Shown here piece by piece: positions 13,371 through 14,763 of a DNA stretch of 14,763 bases. Origin of the DNA: Vicinamibacteria bacterium (lineage in GTDB: Bacteria > Acidobacteriota > Vicinamibacteria > Vicinamibacterales > UBA2999); NCBI GenBank assembly GCA_025938035.1, contig JAICQE010000114.1, forward strand, positions 1 to 14,763, read 5' to 3'. Below the pieces are notes generated by a model that was given only the letters and a program-made list of their open reading frames with translations, was not told the origin of the DNA and made no database searches. Made by a program: the position numbers and the translations under genes. Position 1 is the stretch's first letter; each line of letters starts with the position of its first letter.

Positions 13371-14261
13371 TCACGGACCGCGAGTAATACGCTGAAAGAA
13401 ATCGATGGTGATTCGAGAGTACTTGTCGAACTCCGTCCTGAATTCCGCGCTGCACGCAGGGTCATTACACACGTGTGGAGTTCGCGGCCACTCGGCCGAC
13501 ACACGATACCCCAGCGCTTCCAGGCTGCGCACGAATGCCCTTGCGATTGGCTGACGAGGGTCAAGCGTGCCGCACATCACGAGGAAAGGCACGTTCTTCG
13601 CGCCTGCAACCGCTTTTGAGTCCGCGACCGCAGCGACCTGGGGAGTAAACAGGTCGTGGAGTCGCTCGGGGACGGTAGCCGCGTTCGCGGCGTCGGACAG
13701 GAAGGCCCGCGCATTCTTGACTTCCCCGATTTCCTCGACGAGGAACCTGCCTTCGGGCGTCGTCCAGGTACCAGACGCCAACGCCGCCACGGCTTCGACC
13801 TGTTCTGGAAATGCCAGTGCAAATCGATGCGCGAACTGCGCTCCACGTGAGTAGCCGGTGAGCAGAATTTTTGTTCTGAGCCGATAGTCCTTCTGCACCT
13901 CTCTCAAGACGTCTCGAAGAAACTGACCTTCACCGAACGCCGGAAAGCGCACGGCATTGACGTCGCCGGTGGGCCCACTCGACGCAATGACAATCACATC
14001 GAATCGAGATTCGCTGAGATGCCTGACGATTCGGTTCGGAAGGAAACCGCCTCCCACAACGACGAGCGGCCAGTACGTGATGTTTCGATCGAATTCGGGC
14101 GGCAGATAAACGAAGTATTCGCGCTCGACGCCTCGGACCATCAACGTGCGCCGAATGGGTTCGCTCATCTGGCCCGACTGGGTCGACAACTCGCGCGGTG
14201 AGGCGAAGAGACCAACAAAAAGTGCCAAGTGCAACAATCCCACCCGCGGTTTGTCAGTCAT
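13371..14261 (-). CDS. Secreted alpha/beta hydrolase (esterase/depolymerase-like)
   Basis: A 296-residue alpha/beta-hydrolase fold protein. The N-terminus (1-28, VGLLHLALFVGLFASPRELSTQ) looks like a signal peptide, so the enzyme is probably exported. The domain starts at RRTLMVRGVEREYFVYLPPEFD, as in PHB-depolymerase, feruloyl-esterase and LpqC-like enzymes. The nucleophile motif is GYSRG (136-140) with Ser138. The acid is likely Asp234 (MCGTLDPRQP) and the base His263 (PRTPHVCND). The oxyanion region normally near the first strand reads VVVGGGFLP (67-75). Start ATG at 14261 with TGAGGA about 8 nt upstream. Substrate cannot be assigned. It is encoded within the interval separating the two recombinase remnants, with lower GC3 than core genes. 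Confidence 0.85.
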   Translation of the reverse strand: MTDKPRVGLLHLALFVGLFASPRELSTQSGQMSEPIRRTLMVRGVEREYFVYLPPEFDRNITYWPLVVVGGGFLPNRIVRHLSESRFDVIVIASSGPTGDVNAVRFPAFGEGQFLRDVLREVQKDYRLRTKILLTGYSRGAQFAHRFALAFPEQVEAVAALASGTWTTPEGRFLVEEIGEVKNARAFLSDAANAATVPERLHDLFTPQVAAVADSKAVAGAKNVPFLVMCGTLDPRQPIARAFVRSLEALGYRVSAEWPRTPHVCNDPACSAEFRTEFDKYSRITIDFFQRITRGP

Positions 14262-14376
14262 GTTCGATCCTCACGCAGGAGTCTAGCCCCGGATCCCGGC
14301 ATGATCAACCGCGCACAGGTCGAGTCTGGCGCCCGGGTCCCCGCGTGATCAGTCGCCTACCGGCGCAACTGACTTC

Positions 14377-14393
14377 CGGCGCCGAAGGCGCCG
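14377..14393. repeat. Perfect hairpin upstream of the hydrolase
   Basis: CGGCGCC (14377-14383), loop GAA, GGCGCCG (14387-14393). It resembles the other GC-rich palindromes of this window in size. The stretch 14262-14510 otherwise holds no gene I can support. Confidence 0.55.
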
Positions 14394-14509
14394 CCCCAGC
14401 CGCGACGCTTCGACGCCGTGATCGTCACGGGTGGTGCGTACGAAGGAAGGCCGACAGCCGCAGACGTCACAGGCGTAGCTCACACGCCTGATCGACGCGC
14501 TACTCGCCC

Positions 14510-14763
14510 GCATCCACACGCGAGGCGATCGCGCCAGGACATCACGTACCCGCCGCCCGCATTCTGCGCATTTCGTCAGACCGGAGAAGAGATACTTCGG
14601 GCGTCGTGCCTGGTTAAACCGCTTCGGATCGCCGCTCGATGCCACGCGGCGCATCTCCCAGTTGGCGCGCCTTAACCCAACTCCACAGCTCGTCCTCGAA
14701 GATCGGATTTGCACCACGCTTGGCGCAGCTGCGAGGATTGCCGAGAAGTCGAGGTCGTTCGTA
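14510..14763 (-). pseudogene. Large serine recombinase, middle / zinc-ribbon fragment with frameshifts
   Basis: From the right edge the reverse strand reads NPIFEDELWSWVKARQLGDAPRG until a TAA at 14616-14614. A second frame then carries GDPKRFNQARRPKYLFSGLTKCAECG, the start of the recombinase zinc beta-ribbon. A third frame gives GGYVMSWRDRLACG. Read together across two frameshifts these form the continuous segment (I/F)xDELWxxVKARQ ... RRPKYLFSGLxKCxxCGGGYxxxxRDRxxC typical of large serine recombinases. The catalytic domain would be beyond the right edge. Same strand as the C-terminal fragment at 11637-12087, so probably the same broken gene. Confidence 0.75.

Overview
The window is a high-GC bacterial chromosome segment with mostly tight spacing, GTG and TTG starts, and intergenic palindromic and short tandem repeats. 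The gene content (hutH-hutU beside purA, RsbU-type phosphatase, DUF2007-like/RNase III fusion, group II truncated haemoglobin, DedA, CutA, FtsB/DivIC) and the repeat-rich spacers would suit an Acidobacteriota genome, possibly Vicinamibacteria. That placement is inference from style only; no marker gene here fixes it.

Layout. (1) 1-418, minus strand: N-terminal 139 codons of adenylosuccinate synthetase (purA). It is divergent from hutH, with only 46 bp between the two starts. (2) 465-3744, plus strand: histidine ammonia-lyase and urocanase, the first two steps of histidine degradation. hutI and the later steps are not in the window. (3) 3758-3858: a compact three-way-junction palindrome plus another hairpin, then an AAA+ ATPase with a winged-helix tail (3878-5035) whose Walker A lysine is arginine. 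(4) 5050-5175: an AT-rich heptamer inverted repeat between convergent genes. (5) 5171-8694, minus strand: a HAMP/SpoIIE-type phosphatase, then RNase III with a DUF2007-like N-terminal domain (ATGA overlap), two palindromes, and a group II truncated haemoglobin. (6) 8747-10560, plus strand: a cystathionine gamma-synthase/lyase and a DedA membrane protein. (7) cutA (minus) and an FtsB/DivIC-like gene (plus) diverge from a region with TTGTAC dyads. (8) 11418-11577: a nonamer repeat array immediately before an initiator tRNA-Met gene at 11582-11658. (9) 11637 to the window end: an accessory region. The C-terminal coding part of a decayed large serine recombinase runs into the tRNA 3' end. Its zinc-ribbon part lies at the right edge, about 2.4 kb away, broken by frameshifts. 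Between them are a lipoprotein, a phage HTH/terminase-small-subunit-like ORF, a possible 54-aa ORF and a secreted alpha/beta hydrolase, all on the minus strand and with visibly weaker GC preference at third codon positions than the core genes.

How it works together. Up to the tRNA this is ordinary housekeeping and metabolism with unusual spacer DNA. From the tRNA rightwards it looks like an old mobile element anchored at the initiator tRNA, with its recombinase inactivated and cargo lodged inside it. The most unusual items are the repeat structures, the tRNA/recombinase junction and the DUF2007-RNase III fusion. I did not find a clearly new multi-gene system.
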